Part shown: positions 1-14,060 of the stretch, piece by piece
How the letters are laid out: every line of letters starts with the position of its first letter
Position numbering within the stretch: the first letter of the stretch is position 1
Assembly (NCBI GenBank): GCA_013398055.1
Contig: VZRS01015042.1
Coordinates: 1-64,000 of the forward strand
Length of the DNA: 64,000 nucleotides
Source of the DNA: Ifrita kowaldi
Lineage: Eukaryota; Chordata; Aves; Passeriformes; Cinclosomatidae
Reading direction: 5' to 3'
Position numbers and translations under genes: made by a program
The notes under the pieces: model-generated
What the model saw: only the letters and a program-made list of their open reading frames with translations
What the model was told of the DNA's origin: nothing
The model's database searches: none

Positions 1-150
1 TTTTGGTGCCCAAAACTGCACACGGTATTCAAGGTGAGGCTGCACAAGAGCAGAAAATTGCCTCCCTTGAGCAGCCTTGGTTGGCCCTCCTGGGTGCCAG
101 GGCACACTGCTGAATCACATTCAACTTTCCTTTGAGCAGCTGAGCAAAAT
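1..150 (-). mobile_element. CR1 LINE fragment, antisense, cut by window edge
   Basis: Read on the minus strand this gives the late ORF2 region of CR1. It lies just after the reverse transcriptase, in the stretch where cysteine- and alanine-rich residues lead into a leucine-glutamate-tyrosine 'LEYCVQFW'-type motif. On the plus strand the landmarks are GGTGCCCAAAACTGCACAC at the left and GCCAGGGCACACTGCTGA near base 100. The element runs off the left edge, so its 3' tail should lie outside the window. The right end, near base 140-150, is its 5' truncation point. Family assignment is by recognition of CR1, not by alignment. Confidence 0.85.
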
Positions 151-3100
151 CTGTAAGATGTATTTAATTAATTTAGTCACAAGTAAAAGGCAAAATCTTT
201 CTTAGAGGCTTAGACTCAGCTAATTAGAAAGGATTGCAACTTGAAAATGTGTTTCATTTCCTTTAGGAGAATACTGACTACTCACTTGACAAGACACGTA
301 CTCAACACCTGGAAGTTTGGATTTCAGGTATGGTTTCTGCAAGACTTGGTTTAATGGGAGTGGTCACAGAATGATCAGAGGAACCCGTAATGTTGGCTGG
401 TTATCTAACACAAGATAAACAGCCTCTGGGTCCCAGGCAGTAGGTACCTGAACATGTGTTCATCACATCATCTGCAACAGATCATTGCAGAGTGCAGACC
501 TCTTAAGGAGCAAAGTTACACACTAAGTCTTCTTAATGTTTTGATGATCTTCCCCTCAAAACGCCCACAAGTACATTAGCTATAGTGTGGCCGGGAACTC
601 TGGATCTCACATCTAAATCCTGTCAAGTATTTCCCCAATTATTTTTCCTCCATGGCATTCTCAAAGCACACCCATCGCGTAGATTACTCTTTGTGGATTG
701 AAGAAATGCATTACAAATGGAATATGAATTCACCCCCTGAAAATGAATGCATTCTGGACGACTTATGTAAGGTAGAGGACCGGCAGCTTCTACTTTGGCA
801 GTGACTTGTAACAAAGGACTACTTTAACTTCAGGGTATACTGAAGGTTTATAATGTTTATTGAAGATAGGCCTTCCTTGGAACGCCATGTAAGGGAACTA
901 AATCATGCAAAGCAATAGGTTTAGTGACTTAAGACTGTCTTTGATAACTCATACTGGATAATGTTTAAGACAATGACATCATCCTAACATACTCCTTTTT
1001 TATGCCCTTATCTTAAATATTTCACCGCCTAAATTATGGGACAGGAAAAACTAGATGGAATAGACACTATGCTTAGAAAACATGTCCTTGCACTAAAGAA
1101 GAATGAATGGAAAACTCTGTGGAACAGAATACCGAGTGATTGAACTGAAATGATTTTAATGAATCTGGAGAATTTGCTAAAACCGAAAAACTAGCCCTGA
1201 ACTTAGAGAGGATAAATGCAAAATGCTACATCCACCAAAAAATAAATCACATATATAAAATAAATAATAACTAAAAAGGCAGAAGAATAGATAATATAGC
1301 AAGACATTTAATTTGAGTCAATACTGTTTTGCAGTTGCAAGACATTTCAAACTGAAAGGTAATTTGCTATAAAAGACAGAGGGGATCCAACTCTGTTAAG
1401 AGTTAGTTACTTTACTGAAATACTGTCTGGTTTGGAGGTGAGAGGCAGACGAGCTTCAGGGATTCCACCAGAGAAGTGTGACACTAATTTTGACACTAAA
1501 ACTCAAGGTGTGAAGAAGGAACAGATTTTTTTCGTCTTTAAATTTAAGTCTGCAGAGGAACATGTGATAACTCTTGCAGTATAGTGGAAAGGCTGAATAA
1601 GTTTTTGCTACCAATGAAATAAGAGGAAATAATTTTGTTGCTTTTTTGGGGTGAGGGTGTGGTTTTTATTTGGATCTGGTTTAGAGTTTTCTCGTGGAAA
1701 AATGTTTAAGTTTGATAAGAAAACAAATTAATTCATGATGGTCCAAAAGAGGTAGAAGAATGTATTTCCACAAGGATTTTTCCAGATGGCAGTCTGAGTG
1801 GAAGAAAGATTTAAATATTTCATTGGACTTTGTTCAGAAAAGGACCCATTGTTCTGCCTGTATCCTTTAATAACGTAGCAAATGAAGAAAGAAAAATTCA
1901 CAATATATTTTTGTATACATCATGGGATTTTACTGGCAGTGGAAATCACTACATTTTGAGGGTGCTCAAAGTCAAGATACTTACACGGAGTAATACATGA
2001 ACTGGAGTAGATTTCAGGAAAATGACATCCTTATCAGTGTTTTGAAACACAACAGACTTCAATGTGAGGTATTTCAATGTCATCTGTGTGCCATTTGGAT
2101 AGTCTTATCCATGCAATTATGTGCATATTGTGCAAGAATATAATCTCACTGAATATATCAAGTGGCAGTTCGAGAAACTGAGTATATCCGCACCAGAGAT
2201 GGACTATCAGTTTTGACTGACCATGACAGGATATACAGTGAAGTGCAGTTTGCTTGCAAACAGGATGTAGTTTGGATGTAAGCCCGGAAATTCTTTGTCC
2301 TTGAGTCCACGATCAAATACATGTCAAATAGCTCAGCAGTTCTTCAAGCAAATTTTCAGGCTGTAGCCCAAAGGAAACAACTACCTTGATGACCGATGTT
2401 ATCCAATTTTTCTGATATGTCAGTTGGATGAATGGAAAGTTATGTGTAAAAAGACTAACAGAAACACAGGACTCATAGAAGGCTGGTGAAGAAATAATGT
2501 GTGTGGAAAGGATGATGTCACTGAGTGAACTTTTGAACAAAACTATTAAAGAATGAAACACTAGAGAAGGAAACAGCTTTAAATAAAAGAATTTTTGGTT
2601 TTTTTCTGGTCTTGGGAGGGAATTGCAAACACAGGAGACCTCAGTATGATTCAGTGGCTAAGCAAACAATCAAATGCTATGTTTTTCAATTAATTATTTC
2701 ACAGTGCATGGAAGGATTTGTTTGAGTGTTGCTACTTTTCTTCAGAGTCCTTGAGTACTTTAAGATTCCTGCTCATGGCTGGCCGTTACTGCAGCAGTGC
2801 TTATAGTGGTATTTTACTTAAAAATCTGTAATAGTATAGGTGGCAAAGTTCACCATTCTAAAAAAACCCAGATAACTCAGCTAACTAAGCTCCTTGCACT
2901 GAAGGAAATATGAATTTACCTGCTTTGCTAATTTTGCTGCTATTCTTGCTGAGAAGAGCAAGCAACATGTGACTGTTTTATGCAGCTTCAAATAAACCCT
3001 TAGATGACAATCCATTACACCAATATTCAATAAGGAGTGTTTTTCAGTGTTTTTGGAATAGTGATGCCCCCTTTCTTTTTATTTTTCAGCATTCAGAAGT

Positions 3101-3860
3101 CATAGATGTAGCTTTTAGGTATGCAAATATCAAACTATGTCTTTCTTCAGAATCTTTATCCTGAGAATCACAAAGAAAACAAACAACCCAATGGGAAAAT
3201 ATAGTAACTTTCTACTACTTTTTTCCTTAAGTCTCCTCCAACTGACTTCTACCAGTGAAAACAATAACAAGTGTCACAGAATTTTTTTTACCAAGTTTTT
3301 TAGTTCTTCTTTTTTGTTTTTTTTTTTTTGTCCCTGAACAAAATTCAGGGCAGCAAGAAAACTGTACTCACGCTCATGTTCATTATAGGGGTCTGATCCT
3401 CCAACAAAAAAAAGGCGAAGAGGGAAGAAAAATGATACAGATATGTTCAGAACAGCCTCCAACTGTATCTAAACAGGAATGAGAGATTTCCCTGCAATAA
3501 GAACTGTAGGTGAAAGCAAGGAAAAAGTGAGGAGGAGAGGAGAAAGTTCATAGGAAGTAGCTAAATACCTTCATGTAAGGATACTTGCAGTGTACAAACT
3601 GGGGAACAGGATATGCAAAATCAAAAATAGACTTGGAAAAGGTATTATGTTTTGCATCTGCATTTTCTGCTTCCTACTCATGATTTCACATTTGGTAGAC
3701 AATTGTAATATTGGCACAAAAAAATTTTTGTCCTGAGGTCAGGCTACCATTGATGGATACCAACACAAAGAGTTTGAATCCAATACTATAAAAATTTATA
3801 CTAGCAGTTCCACAAACCTCTATGTTTATTCCTATGAAACCTAATCCCCTTATTTTGATA
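151..3860. other. Unique AT-rich DNA, no gene seen
   Basis: No recognisable coding region or young repeat. Open frames here are all under 85 codons and show no family signature. A T-rich stretch at about 3,290-3,331 ends in a run of T with a few interruptions. Confidence 0.6.
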
Positions 3861-3861
3861 A

Positions 3862-3864
<3 letters not shown>

Positions 3865-3893
<29 letters not shown>
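3865..3893. repeat. (AT)n microsatellite
   Basis: Uninterrupted AT dinucleotide run of about 14 units flanked by AT-rich unique sequence. Short ORFs that cross it (alternating Ile-Tyr) are artefacts of the repeat. Confidence 0.95.
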
Positions 3894-3898
<5 letters not shown>

Positions 3899-4518
3899 TG
3901 GTTTTTTTAGTATTATTGCATCTCTGATGAAAAATCAATTTTTGGAACCATTTTTGCACAGATTTTTGGCACTGAAAAGCCTTTGCAATGTGAGTTCTTT
4001 GCATCATTTATCAAAATATAAAATTGTCAGGTCATTGTCAAAAAACCTTCATGTTTTAGGAGAAAAGGGCAAATATATGTTTTTAAGATGTGTTTCACTA
4101 GCACATTGATATATTGTAACTTGTTTTAAAGTCTCCAAAAGTAAATTTCATGTGTATACCTAATATTCAATGGCTCTACAAATATCACAACACTTGTACC
4201 TGGATTTATTTTGGTACCAGATGTTTAGGGTGTTTTAGACACTCCATACTAGTGGACACTATGTTCAAGTTTTCTTAGCTACCACATCGGGTTTTTTTCA
4301 TTTTTCTCTCTGATTGCCTTCAAATTGCATTCTTTTGTTAAATTTATTCTTTCAACGTGGTTAGACAAATTTGCATAAATTGTCATAAATACATGGAAAG
4401 ACAGCTGACTTATCTTTGGATCTATATTACCCTAGAATATGACCTAAATATTTTTCAAAACTAGAACTTGATTCTTTTTCATGAGGTCTGAGGCTTGATT
4501 TTTGGTAGCATACATATG

Positions 4519-4550
4519 TATAAATATATATACACACACACATATTTTAT
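4519..4550. repeat. Short compound AT/AC repeat
   Basis: A run of TATATATA passes directly into ACACACACACA. It is a short imperfect compound dinucleotide tract. Flanks from 3,894 to 5,031 otherwise show nothing I can name. Confidence 0.7.
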
Positions 4551-5031
4551 AAGTAGGTCATAACACGCTTGAGTCTTCTTACAGATTCTCTTTCCCATGA
4601 CTATAATTCAGTCTTTAAAATTGCTGGGGTGTCCTGAGATATCACATGAAATAAATAATCGTGTCCTTATTATTTCAGTGGTTTTTTCTAGGGCCGTTCT
4701 GAACAACACACTTACATTCCATTATTTAATTCATGCAGTTATAACTGTAACTGTAAATAATAACAGTATTTCCTGTGTGTCTTAACATAATTCTGTAATT
4801 CTTTCTGAAAATTTAGGCTTGGAGGAACAGTAAGATAGATACATAAATAGTTTTTTAGTAACATGCAACAAGAAAAATAGAAGTGCCAACATTCAGGTCA
4901 AGGAGCATTATTCCCTCGATTCCATTGCAAAATAAAAAATTTTAAATGTTGGACTGTCCAGACAACATGGGATAAAACTGAGAAAAGAAAATAAAGAAAT
5001 GCAACAGTAGCAACAAAACATCCTTATTCAT

Positions 5032-5516
5032 TGTGTAGGTTTGGAGGAAATTGCTTGCACACTGCTTCCAGGAGCCTTTCCTGACTAAGAGTGGATAATT
5101 GCAAAGCTTTATTAAGTATCAGGTAGAAAAAAAAACTGAAAGGCATTCAGAGTACATAGAATTGGATTGATTCCTGTGTCCCACACCTGTACTTTTATGC
5201 ATCCTGTTGGAATTTTCACAGTGGAGGTTCAGTGTTTTCTGGTAATCACCTGAAGTAGCAAGGGTTACACGGGACCTTCTGTGAACTCATCACCTCCTGC
5301 TGAAGTTATTACTGGGTAAAACCTATGTTTAGGACTACCTGGTGGGCCCACTACACTCTCAATTTCAGGCAGTTTTAAGAAGGCTTGTATTAATAACTTC
5401 AACAGAGAAAAGTCCAGGTTTAAGATAATCCATAGAAAAAAGGTAAATATCTTTGCTTTTGAGATCATATATAGTTGATTTTTAGAGGTAGGACTCATGC
5501 TTAAAATGATTGACAA
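5032..5516 (-). mobile_element. Possible old LTR, antisense
   Basis: On the minus strand there is a TATA-like TGCATAAAAG near 5,196. About 85 bases downstream is AATAAAGCTTTGC near 5,110, followed by about 80 bases that end in CCTACACA at 5,032. This order (TATA box, poly(A) signal, short U5-like tail ending in CA) is how an LTR is built. The far end is uncertain: I chose a CA/TG edge at 5,516. No clear target-site duplication is visible and I do not recognise the family, so the call is tentative. Confidence 0.35.
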
Positions 5517-7500
5517 ATGTTTTGATAGAAGAACATCCTGTTGAGTGTTAAAACTGAAATTCTGATGGCACTGTTTGCTCAGTTCATGGATACTTACATT
5601 TATACTGTTCCTGCTGTCTTCTAAACTTGCTTATCCATTCTAAGGCCAAAAGCTACATGCATTTACATAAAATGCACAGTTATATAATTAGGTACTTAAA
5701 GAATCCAAGCAGTGCTGATACCAAAGGTTAACTGCAAGCCAGAAGAAATCGTGTTTTATTTTATATAATAGTGTTATCAACATTTATTTCTGTCATAGTT
5801 TTAGGATTTCTACAGGTACTCCTATTCAGTTGATAGTCTATAAAGTTTACTTTCTTTTCTTTCCATTTTTAAATTAAGTATTGTTCCTATTTCTTCCTAT
5901 TTGTTCCTATTTTAAATAGTTCTAATTTATCTCAGCATTTTTAAAGATGTGATTAATCTTTTTGGCTCATAATATATATAAGGTAAGTTTCAAAAGTAAA
6001 TTAGCATATTTCATCTGCCATAATGGACTTGAACATGTACTAAAAATGTATTGCCTTTTTACTCCCCTCATATTTTTCTACAAATTAGTATATTAGTATA
6101 TTACTATTATTTAATTGTTTCATATCTTTAGGAATCTACTTTGTTTAAAACATGAACATGAGTATTTATCCAATGAAGTTTTTCCTGATCTGTGAAAAAG
6201 TATTTTCTGGTTCTGCTGTTGCCAGGAGTGGGGTGGTATTGTCTATTCTTTTAAAGACTGCCACAAGCATATTTGAAGCTAGCTCATATATCAATCAACA
6301 TCCAAAATCTTGGGAAAAAAATGATCTGCCGAATTCCAAACATCATTTTGTATTTACCTTCCTATGTATTTCTATATCTATCAATGGATTTATCGCTATT
6401 TGCTAGTTTTCATATGAAAGATTTTTACTCAGTGTAGGCAGAATAGGATGACAGAACACAGACTGAAATAAAGCTGAGCTTTCACATTCTTCTTTGTATC
6501 GGGGACGAATACTGAGCTTCAAGACTGGAAAGAAGTGCTTTTCTTTTGAAAGTTTTCACGGGTGATTTTTTTTCTTCTGATTCTTATGGAAGACAAAAGT
6601 GATCAGTATCAAGTGCTCTGGACACGGATACTGCACGTTTTACCTGTGGCATTTTAGTCTTCAGGACACAATAGTTGTGCTCCTGAAGTCCAACTAGTCA
6701 ATTTAAACAATGTTGAAGCTTCTTGCTGGCATCTTGTACCAAGTGCCAGATTTGTGTTACCTTCCTTATTTTTGATCTGCCTATTAAGTGTCTAGCAGAG
6801 TTTTTAATTTGTCCACTGATAATTTGCCAGGTAATGATGTCCTTCCAAAGAACAATCTTTGTTCCCTCATAGAGAATTGTTCCCTACTCTTATGAATGTT
6901 TGCTTTGAAGTGAGGAAGCTGTGATCTGAAGTATCACTGGTAGAGCTGCAGGGTGAAATGAAGCTGAAAAGTTCAAAGATGATGATTAGTTTTAGCACTT
7001 TGGTTAATAAGATAAACATTCTCTGTACCCTTAAATCATGAAAATTATAGGCTAAAAGGAAATAAAGAAGAAAAATTGGATTGGACAACAATTATCAATA
7101 GTGCATTACTTCAACCTAAGTCTGAATGAATGGCTCTTAGGGAAAAAAACCAAACAAACAAAGGTTGACATGCTGTGTCCATTTCTAACAATCAATGTAG
7201 TGACTGAACATGTGGAGCACCAAATGGTGCCCACAGCTAGAATCTTTATTTGCTTTTAAGCAGATTAAAATGTGAAGTTTCCTTAAATGTAAACAGAATA
7301 ATATTTGAAAACACAGATACTCTGTTAAAATATATTTTGTAGCTGACAATTTAGTAGTGTATTATCAGCATTTGGGCATATTTGTTATTCAAGTGGGCTC
7401 TTGATTTACGAAATTGTTCTCATTTACAGATTGTTTTTGAGATAATTGAAAAGCAAATTATGGAGGTGTTCCTTTATATAGGATAATCCTGGCTGATAGT
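5517..7500. other. Unique AT-rich DNA
   Basis: No gene recognised. Near 5,883-5,912 a TTCCTATTT-like unit occurs three times in a row, a minor local duplication. The longest open frame (6,152-6,406, plus) has no recognisable domain and is taken as chance. Confidence 0.6.
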
Positions 7501-7501
7501 T

Positions 7502-7585
7502 TTCCTGATATAATATAGGAAGATTTAAGGATTTAAGATTTTATCTTGATATAATATAGGAAGATTATTTTCTTGATATAAAACA
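7502..7585. repeat. Short imperfect tandem duplication
   Basis: The phrase TGATATAATATAGGAAGATT appears twice about 44 bases apart. A third partial copy (CTTGATATAA) follows directly. This is a local tandem duplication in unique AT-rich DNA, not a known repeat family. Confidence 0.7.
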
Positions 7586-7779
7586 CAAATATTATTATTT
7601 AGAGTGGTATAGAAAATGTTTCTACATTTTTTTCTCAATTAAAAATCCCAAAAATATTTGGAGATGGAGAAAGAATTTAAAACCTCTGAAGAATAACATC
7701 TTAAAATGTACCAAAACTTAGTTTTCAGTTGCTTTTGGAAGGAGGCAAAGGTTGATTTAGGGACTACTTAAGCCAACTG

Positions 7780-8120
7780 AACATACAGAAGATCACAGAT
7801 GGAATGGTGGTTTGGCTGTTGAGCTGTTGAAGGAGATGGGTGATGTCATTGCCAGTCTCTTTTCTATTAACTTTGTAATACCATGGGGATCTTCAATTCC
7901 ACTGAAGACAGTAAAAGGCCTAAATGTCATACGTGTCTTAAAGAAGGGAAAGAAGGAGTATCTGGGAAACTACAGGCTTTGTCACTTATTAAATTGTCTT
8001 TCTTTTCATCCATGAGCTTTTTCACTTGTGTTCTACCTAGTCTGTACCCCATCCCAGTGGATGAATGGCCAAGTTAATCTACAAGGACCTTGGTGGGCTG
8101 GAAGGTTTATGAAGTCCAAC
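7780..8120 (+). mobile_element. Decayed CR1-like LINE, reverse transcriptase N-terminal part
   Basis: The plus-strand frame from 7,812 resembles the early CR1 reverse transcriptase. It has a segment of the 'L..VIA.LFS..F' type, then a basic stretch ending KKGKKEYLGNYR (7,944-7,979), matching the conserved 'FKKGKKEDPGNYRPVSL' region of CR1 and related LINEs. The frame breaks soon after. Divergence is clearly higher than in the other CR1 copies here, so this is an old copy. Edges are approximate. Confidence 0.6.
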
Positions 8121-8637
8121 ACAAGCAAATGCTACTCTCAGCTTCCTGACACATGAAAGAATTGGAGAAGGAGGTGCAAATAACATATTGAAATGTAAAG
8201 TTTGCCTTTATTAAAATTAACAGGGATAAAGTAACAGAAAGATGTGTGATCATTTCGGTCACAACTTTTGTAATAGGCTTTAGAATAGACTTCTGGAATA
8301 TGATGCCTCAACATGCATAACACTATTTGATCGTATTCAAACTGTAATTGTATGCCCTCTCCTTACAGATTCTTGGCTTGCTCACACTTTAAGGACTGTG
8401 TGCTACTCTGTGCCTTTATCTCAGGGAAAATATGACAGAACTGGAAAAGACTGATGATCTAAGCGAGGCTCTGAAATAATGGAAGAATTTCCATGCCAGA
8501 ACTGGGAGAGTAAGCTAGGACTCTGCAATGTGAAACAGGTGTGAGTTCTGGGCTGTTTATAAAACAGGACCCTCGTGGAGAGAGGCTACAGAGCAGTCAT
8601 TCACAGGAACTAGGTGCCAGAATAATAACACACGCAC

Positions 8638-8657
8638 AAAAAAAAAAAAAAAAAAAG
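8638..8657 (+). repeat. Poly(A) run, 20 bases
   Basis: Twenty consecutive A after CACACGCAC. No retrocopy or SINE body is recognised immediately upstream, so I treat it as simple sequence. Confidence 0.9.
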
Positions 8658-8659
8658 GG

Positions 8660-11600
8660 AGCTTATCACTAAGTAGGTGATAGCCATACAGACCTCCTTG
8701 CCAAAATGTGGTGAGGTTGCAAAATGCTTTCCTGGGTTCAATCAAGATCCATAAGAAGTTAACAGACAGACAGAAAATCAAATTTTCAAACTGAAAATCT
8801 GAGCTGGAAATAATTTGAAGAAGTAATAGGAAAGAGGTATAATATATATAAAAGGAAAATGTTTATTTATAGAATATATAAAGCAGAGATTTTCAATCTT
8901 CTTTATGACTACTGTTAGAGAGCCCTGAACTCCTCAAAGCTTTTTCTGTTGAGTGGTCTTAAAGACTCTGAGAATATTCGCGCCCACTTCCACGAAGACT
9001 TGAAAGTAAACTGTTTATATAAACCATTGCAGAAGTTAGCTTGAATGGTCTCATTCAGGGCTGAAGTAGCACTATTCTAATTTGATTTAAACTGACAGAA
9101 ATTGATTTAATTCACCTTGAAGCAAGAGCTTTAGAGCTATAATTGAAAACTAAGTTTCTGTAAGAAATATACTTGTTGTATCTATCTAGCTAGTAAAGTT
9201 TTTAGATATAGATATGTAACCCAAGCTCAAAGTAGAGAGAGTGTTAAGACACATGTACTTTCAGAGGCTTGGTTAATCAGCTCTTGCCTGGATAATTGAA
9301 AGGGAACAAAGGCAAGCACAGTGCTCCAGAGGTTAGTGTTGCTGCAGGAGGTGGGAATCCAAGTAATGACATGTAAAGAGAAGGTAAAATGAATTCCAAC
9401 TAATTCTAACTCAAATTCTACTAGACAACAATAGGTCAAAAAAAGGAGTGCTCATTAAATTTCAGCAAACTTTGCTCTTAATTAGTTTTAATTTAAAAAA
9501 AAGATATTGTGCCTTAGTGTATGTAAAAACTAGACATTTGATACATAAAATGCAAGCTATAAATAACATGGAAAACAGAGATGTGATAAAGTTTTCTGGC
9601 AACTGCATTTATTCAGAACAGCCCCATCATCAGAAAGAACATATAGAAAAGCAATAAAAGCCAATTTTAAATTTAACAGAAGCAATAGAAGTGACAAATT
9701 ATAGCCAGCAGGACTCTATGTTGTAGCTTGCTGAAACAGATGTCGAAGAGTTTTCCAAAACACTGAGAATAGAAACATAATTTCTTACCTGAAAGTTACC
9801 ACAGATCATCTAAGTAGCTATTTTACATTCAAGAACGCAACAGCATTTGAGAAGCTCTAACGTTTTGTAGGCAAAACAGCTGAAGTCAAAATCTCTAAAT
9901 TATATCATAAAAATCTCAGCTGTAACACACTCAAAAATGCTACTGTGTTTTGGCACTTTTGCAAAATGAGGTTGTGAAAACTTACTCTATTGACAATTGC
10001 AAGAAGAGCAGACTCAGGGAACACTGACATAGACCAAGGCTGACATTTGGTTAACTGCTAGTTACTACTGTAGCAAGAAAGCATTGCTTGATGCCATTTA
10101 TAAAACATAAATAAAACTATTCCAACAACAAAGAAACTCTCACATGGAAACATCAAAAATCCTGCTATGCAAAGTAAAGACAAAATATGATGAGTTGGAA
10201 TTAGAAAAAAAAAATAAATTAAAGTTTCAGCCATTTTCAGTAAGACTTAGATACTGAAATCTCTCTGGTCTTCATTTGTCATAATCTTTAAAAGATATAA
10301 ACAAAGAACTTTATAGCCTTTAATGTCTAAAATTTCACATAATGTGATGTCTATTGCAGAAGTCACCACCTATAATATGAAAATTATTTCCTACACAGGA
10401 AATAAGTCAAATAGCCTGCTGCTGTTATTAATCATATTTGTATGATGGTAAAAGATGAGCTATTACTAGAGCACTGCAGCTCCATTATTCTGTTATTCCT
10501 TTATATACTTGATCTAGGGTTAAGGTTTTCTTCTACTGTCTTGTTTTGGTTTTTTTTTAATGTTTTTTGAAATTTTTAGTGTCTGAGACACTATACTGCA
10601 GTCATTAATAGATCACCTTCATTGTCCGTCTTCTCAAAATAATCAAGGTAGTGCACTGTGAAATACACCAAGTAATTTCAGTCTTCAGGATGTTCTTCCT
10701 TCTTTCAGCTAGGTCTTATGTCCTGATCCATTACTTTCAGTCTGCCTACTAACCTAAATTAAGAGCTTACTCCCTGTATAATAATTGGAAAGAGGCTGGA
10801 CTATATATAAACAATGAGAGCCATATCAGATCTCTATTAACTGTTAGGGGTATTTATCTATTCCTAGTAAAGACAGGAAGGAAGCTAATGGTGTATTTTT
10901 TTTCCTAAATTAGGTGCTTTGGATAATTGTCTGGGCAGGATGACCAAGTCATTCCTTTACTTTCAAGACAAGCAAAAAGTTAGACATTAACAAAAGGCAC
11001 CCATCTCTCAGTGGATAAGTTCCCTGCATATCTATCACATCAAGCAGAAATGCAATTATTTAAATCCATGGAACAAATATTATTTAAACTCATGGACAAA
11101 TTTTCTAATACTTTTGTTAGCAGTGGTTAATACTTGTTTGAAGTGTCTCTAAAATTCTGTTCGGAGGGGCAATATACACAGACTATTTTCTTATGAATAT
11201 AAGCTTTTGCTCTCCCCACCTCTAGATAACCTAATAAAAAAGTTAAAGAGACTTAATACTAAGAGCTATGGAAATGATATCCTTAGTATGTGTGTAATAA
11301 GTGGTAGGACTGTAGTATATGGGTCTGTGCTGAACAAGATTCTGTGCATTCTTATTGAACTTGACTTCTCATCACCAGTAAGGACAATCACGTAGCTCTG
11401 ATAAGGAGAGGATATTCTAAATATGCATCAAACTTAATTTATAAGCATTTCCATGTATGCTTTAAATACAAAAAATAATTGGAATGACATCTGTATAAAT
11501 AAGAATGAGGATGAAGCCTTAGAAGGAAGTATTTATGGAATAAAATGTAGCTGAGAGAAGTAAGGTTTCAATATACATTCTCTGATGGTTATTTCATACC

Positions 11601-14060
11601 ATTAAAAATGAAAGTTATACAGATTCTTTTTTCTCTGAGTAAATATTAAAAGGTTAGTTCTAGCTCTACATTAAAATGAAAACTTTCTTACCTTTAGAAG
11701 AGTACCGTAATCCATGCCTCCGCTTTCTTTGACCAAAACTCCCGTGTTCAAACAGCCAACAATTTTAGAGTTAAGTCTCATCTGGAATGTGAAGAAGTCA
11801 AAATTCAAATCCTTATTTTTGTGTATAAACTCTCTGGTTTGACTCACTTCACTTTATATAAATATGGTTTGGATCAGAGGAAGTAAGATTATAACCATCA
11901 GTGTTACCACAGTTTGCTTCTGCTATTCAGATGTTTTAACACTTTAAACAAACAACAATTTTAAAAAGAAGGGAAATACACATGATGAAGATCTCTTCAA
12001 TTTATGAACTATGTACTTCTAACTCATCTAGTTTGCAGGAATTCGCAGTCTGACAAAATGCTTTATATTTGTGCATGTAAATGTATATATATATACCCAT
12101 GTAAGACACAGATATTCACATGTGCCTTCACACGTGCAGCCATACAAACATATAAATATACACATACTTAAATGGTCTTGTGGCCTTTCTGGAGTTCTAC
12201 ACTGGCAAAGAGGCATTAGGCAGCTGCTTAATGTTAGCTTGTTTTTTGCCCTAAGCTTTAGTGATAAAGGTGGAATAAAATAAGCAGACTATTCTAGCTT
12301 TCAGTCATGAGTTTTAATTGGCATTAATTAAACTGGCTTCCAAAGGGCACATTATGTAGGGAACCTCCCCATTTAAATAATTATTCCATGTTTGTCAAAC
12401 ATATTAGTTCTGGTAGAAAGCCAAATTCAAAAAGAGGAGATACAGACCAGGTAAGTGTTACCCTTAAGTGCCTCCTAATTGTTTTGCAGTAATTATTGGG
12501 AGCTTTTATTATGCAAATGTTAATAGTAGTGCGGCTTTCTTCACTAAAAAGCAGTACCAACATGTTTCCAGAATGAGCATGACTTTTACACTAACAAATC
12601 TCCTAAAGAAAACATGAAAAATATGTAGAAGTGTCCAGAAATGGTCTGGAGTCAATAAGTCTTCCTCTTCCTATGCAACTTCAAAGTAAATGATTTTTCA
12701 CTTAGAAAAGCCATAAAGTAATTTTCATTAAGCCTTGTTTTGTTTATCACAGAAACAATAAACTTTTGTGTATCTTTTTGTTTCACTAGTTAGTAAAACA
12801 TTGTGTGGAAACAGTAAAATATTGAGGCTTGGTGTATTCTACTTGACAGAATTATGTTTCCATAATAACGGAACTCTCTGCTTTTCCAGCTTGAGGCTTA
12901 GAAAATAAAAAAAGCCTCTTGCATTCTCTTTTATTTCTGAAATTTAACTTCATACTCAAAAAATATAGAGAATACAAAATATATCCAAACTGAGTTTTGT
13001 TACCAGGAACATTACTTCTACCATGGTGTGAAATACTGCAAAATCTTCATTTAAACTTAGCTTGCCAATGCACTGAAAAGTTATGTCTTAAATTATTTCT
13101 TTCCCAGCTATTCAGGATTCCTACACAAAAAAGTTCTTTTACGATCAAGAAGTTAAAACTGGAATTGTTAGAAGCATGGACATCCTTCTCACCTGTAGAT
13201 AACCAGTGAAAAAATTTGGTCAGTGCTTTCTGAGTGTTGAGATTTGGTAGGGTATGGTGAATCTATTAGCCTAGGCATGTTCTATTTCAGCAGTCTGGGG
13301 AATGCAATTCTTTTGGGCAACTAGAAGAAAACAGCTTTGTTTTGCCTTGTTTCTTTAAATTAATGGTGTGTTCTACTGTTTCAGTAGTGATAAGACATTT
13401 AAAAAATGGTAGAATCCTCCACTGCTGAAAGAGATTAAACCATTACCACTTATCAAAACAGGGCTGTGTCTCAGCAAAGAGATTAGCACAAAGAAGAGAA
13501 TACAATATTCTTAGAAAATCTCTACTAAGGTTCACGAGAACAGTGATTATTCAAATTCAATAATTTTTGAGCATAATTTGAATGAGTGACACCTAAGTTA
13601 AGATAGTATTAGTGTTCAGTGATTTTCTGTATTCAGTACAAGAGAGGAAAATGTGGAAGCCTAATGACTTGTCAGTATCTAGAGGGACTTGCTTTCATGA
13701 GTGCAATAAAGGATATTGAAAATTCAAGAATTTAAATCATGCTTAAATCAACACAGGATGATTATGCTATTTTTCCTTTATAGTAAAAGTCCTCACATCA
13801 TTTAGCAGACATGTTTTAATTTGTTTAACTGGTATTTACAATGTTGGGGGTTTTTTTCCTTTATATCCTTTCTCCAGTAAATCTTGGTTTAAAACAGTAG
13901 GGATTGGTAATTTCACTGAGAAAAATTGCTGTGTTATACTGCACAAGTGCAGGAAGATTGCCAAAACATACATTTCCCTACAGTTGTATTATTCTACTTT
14001 GGAACAGTCTAGATTTCAACCCAAATAACCTGGGCTGTAACCCTTATCTTCCAGTTCTGT
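8660..14060. other. Unique AT-rich DNA, no gene seen
   Basis: Only short open frames (up to about 70 codons) without recognisable domains. At 11,058-11,104 an imperfect direct repeat (TTTAAAnnCATGGA-like phrase, twice) is visible. A small AT/TA tract lies near 12,083-12,097. No CR1 tail or LTR edges found. Confidence 0.6.

Noticed and set aside
8880..8960. hAT (Charlie-like) transposon end, from a CAGAGATTTTCAATCTTCTTT phrase
   Set aside because: Only one weak terminal-like phrase, with no matching inverted end or duplication found.
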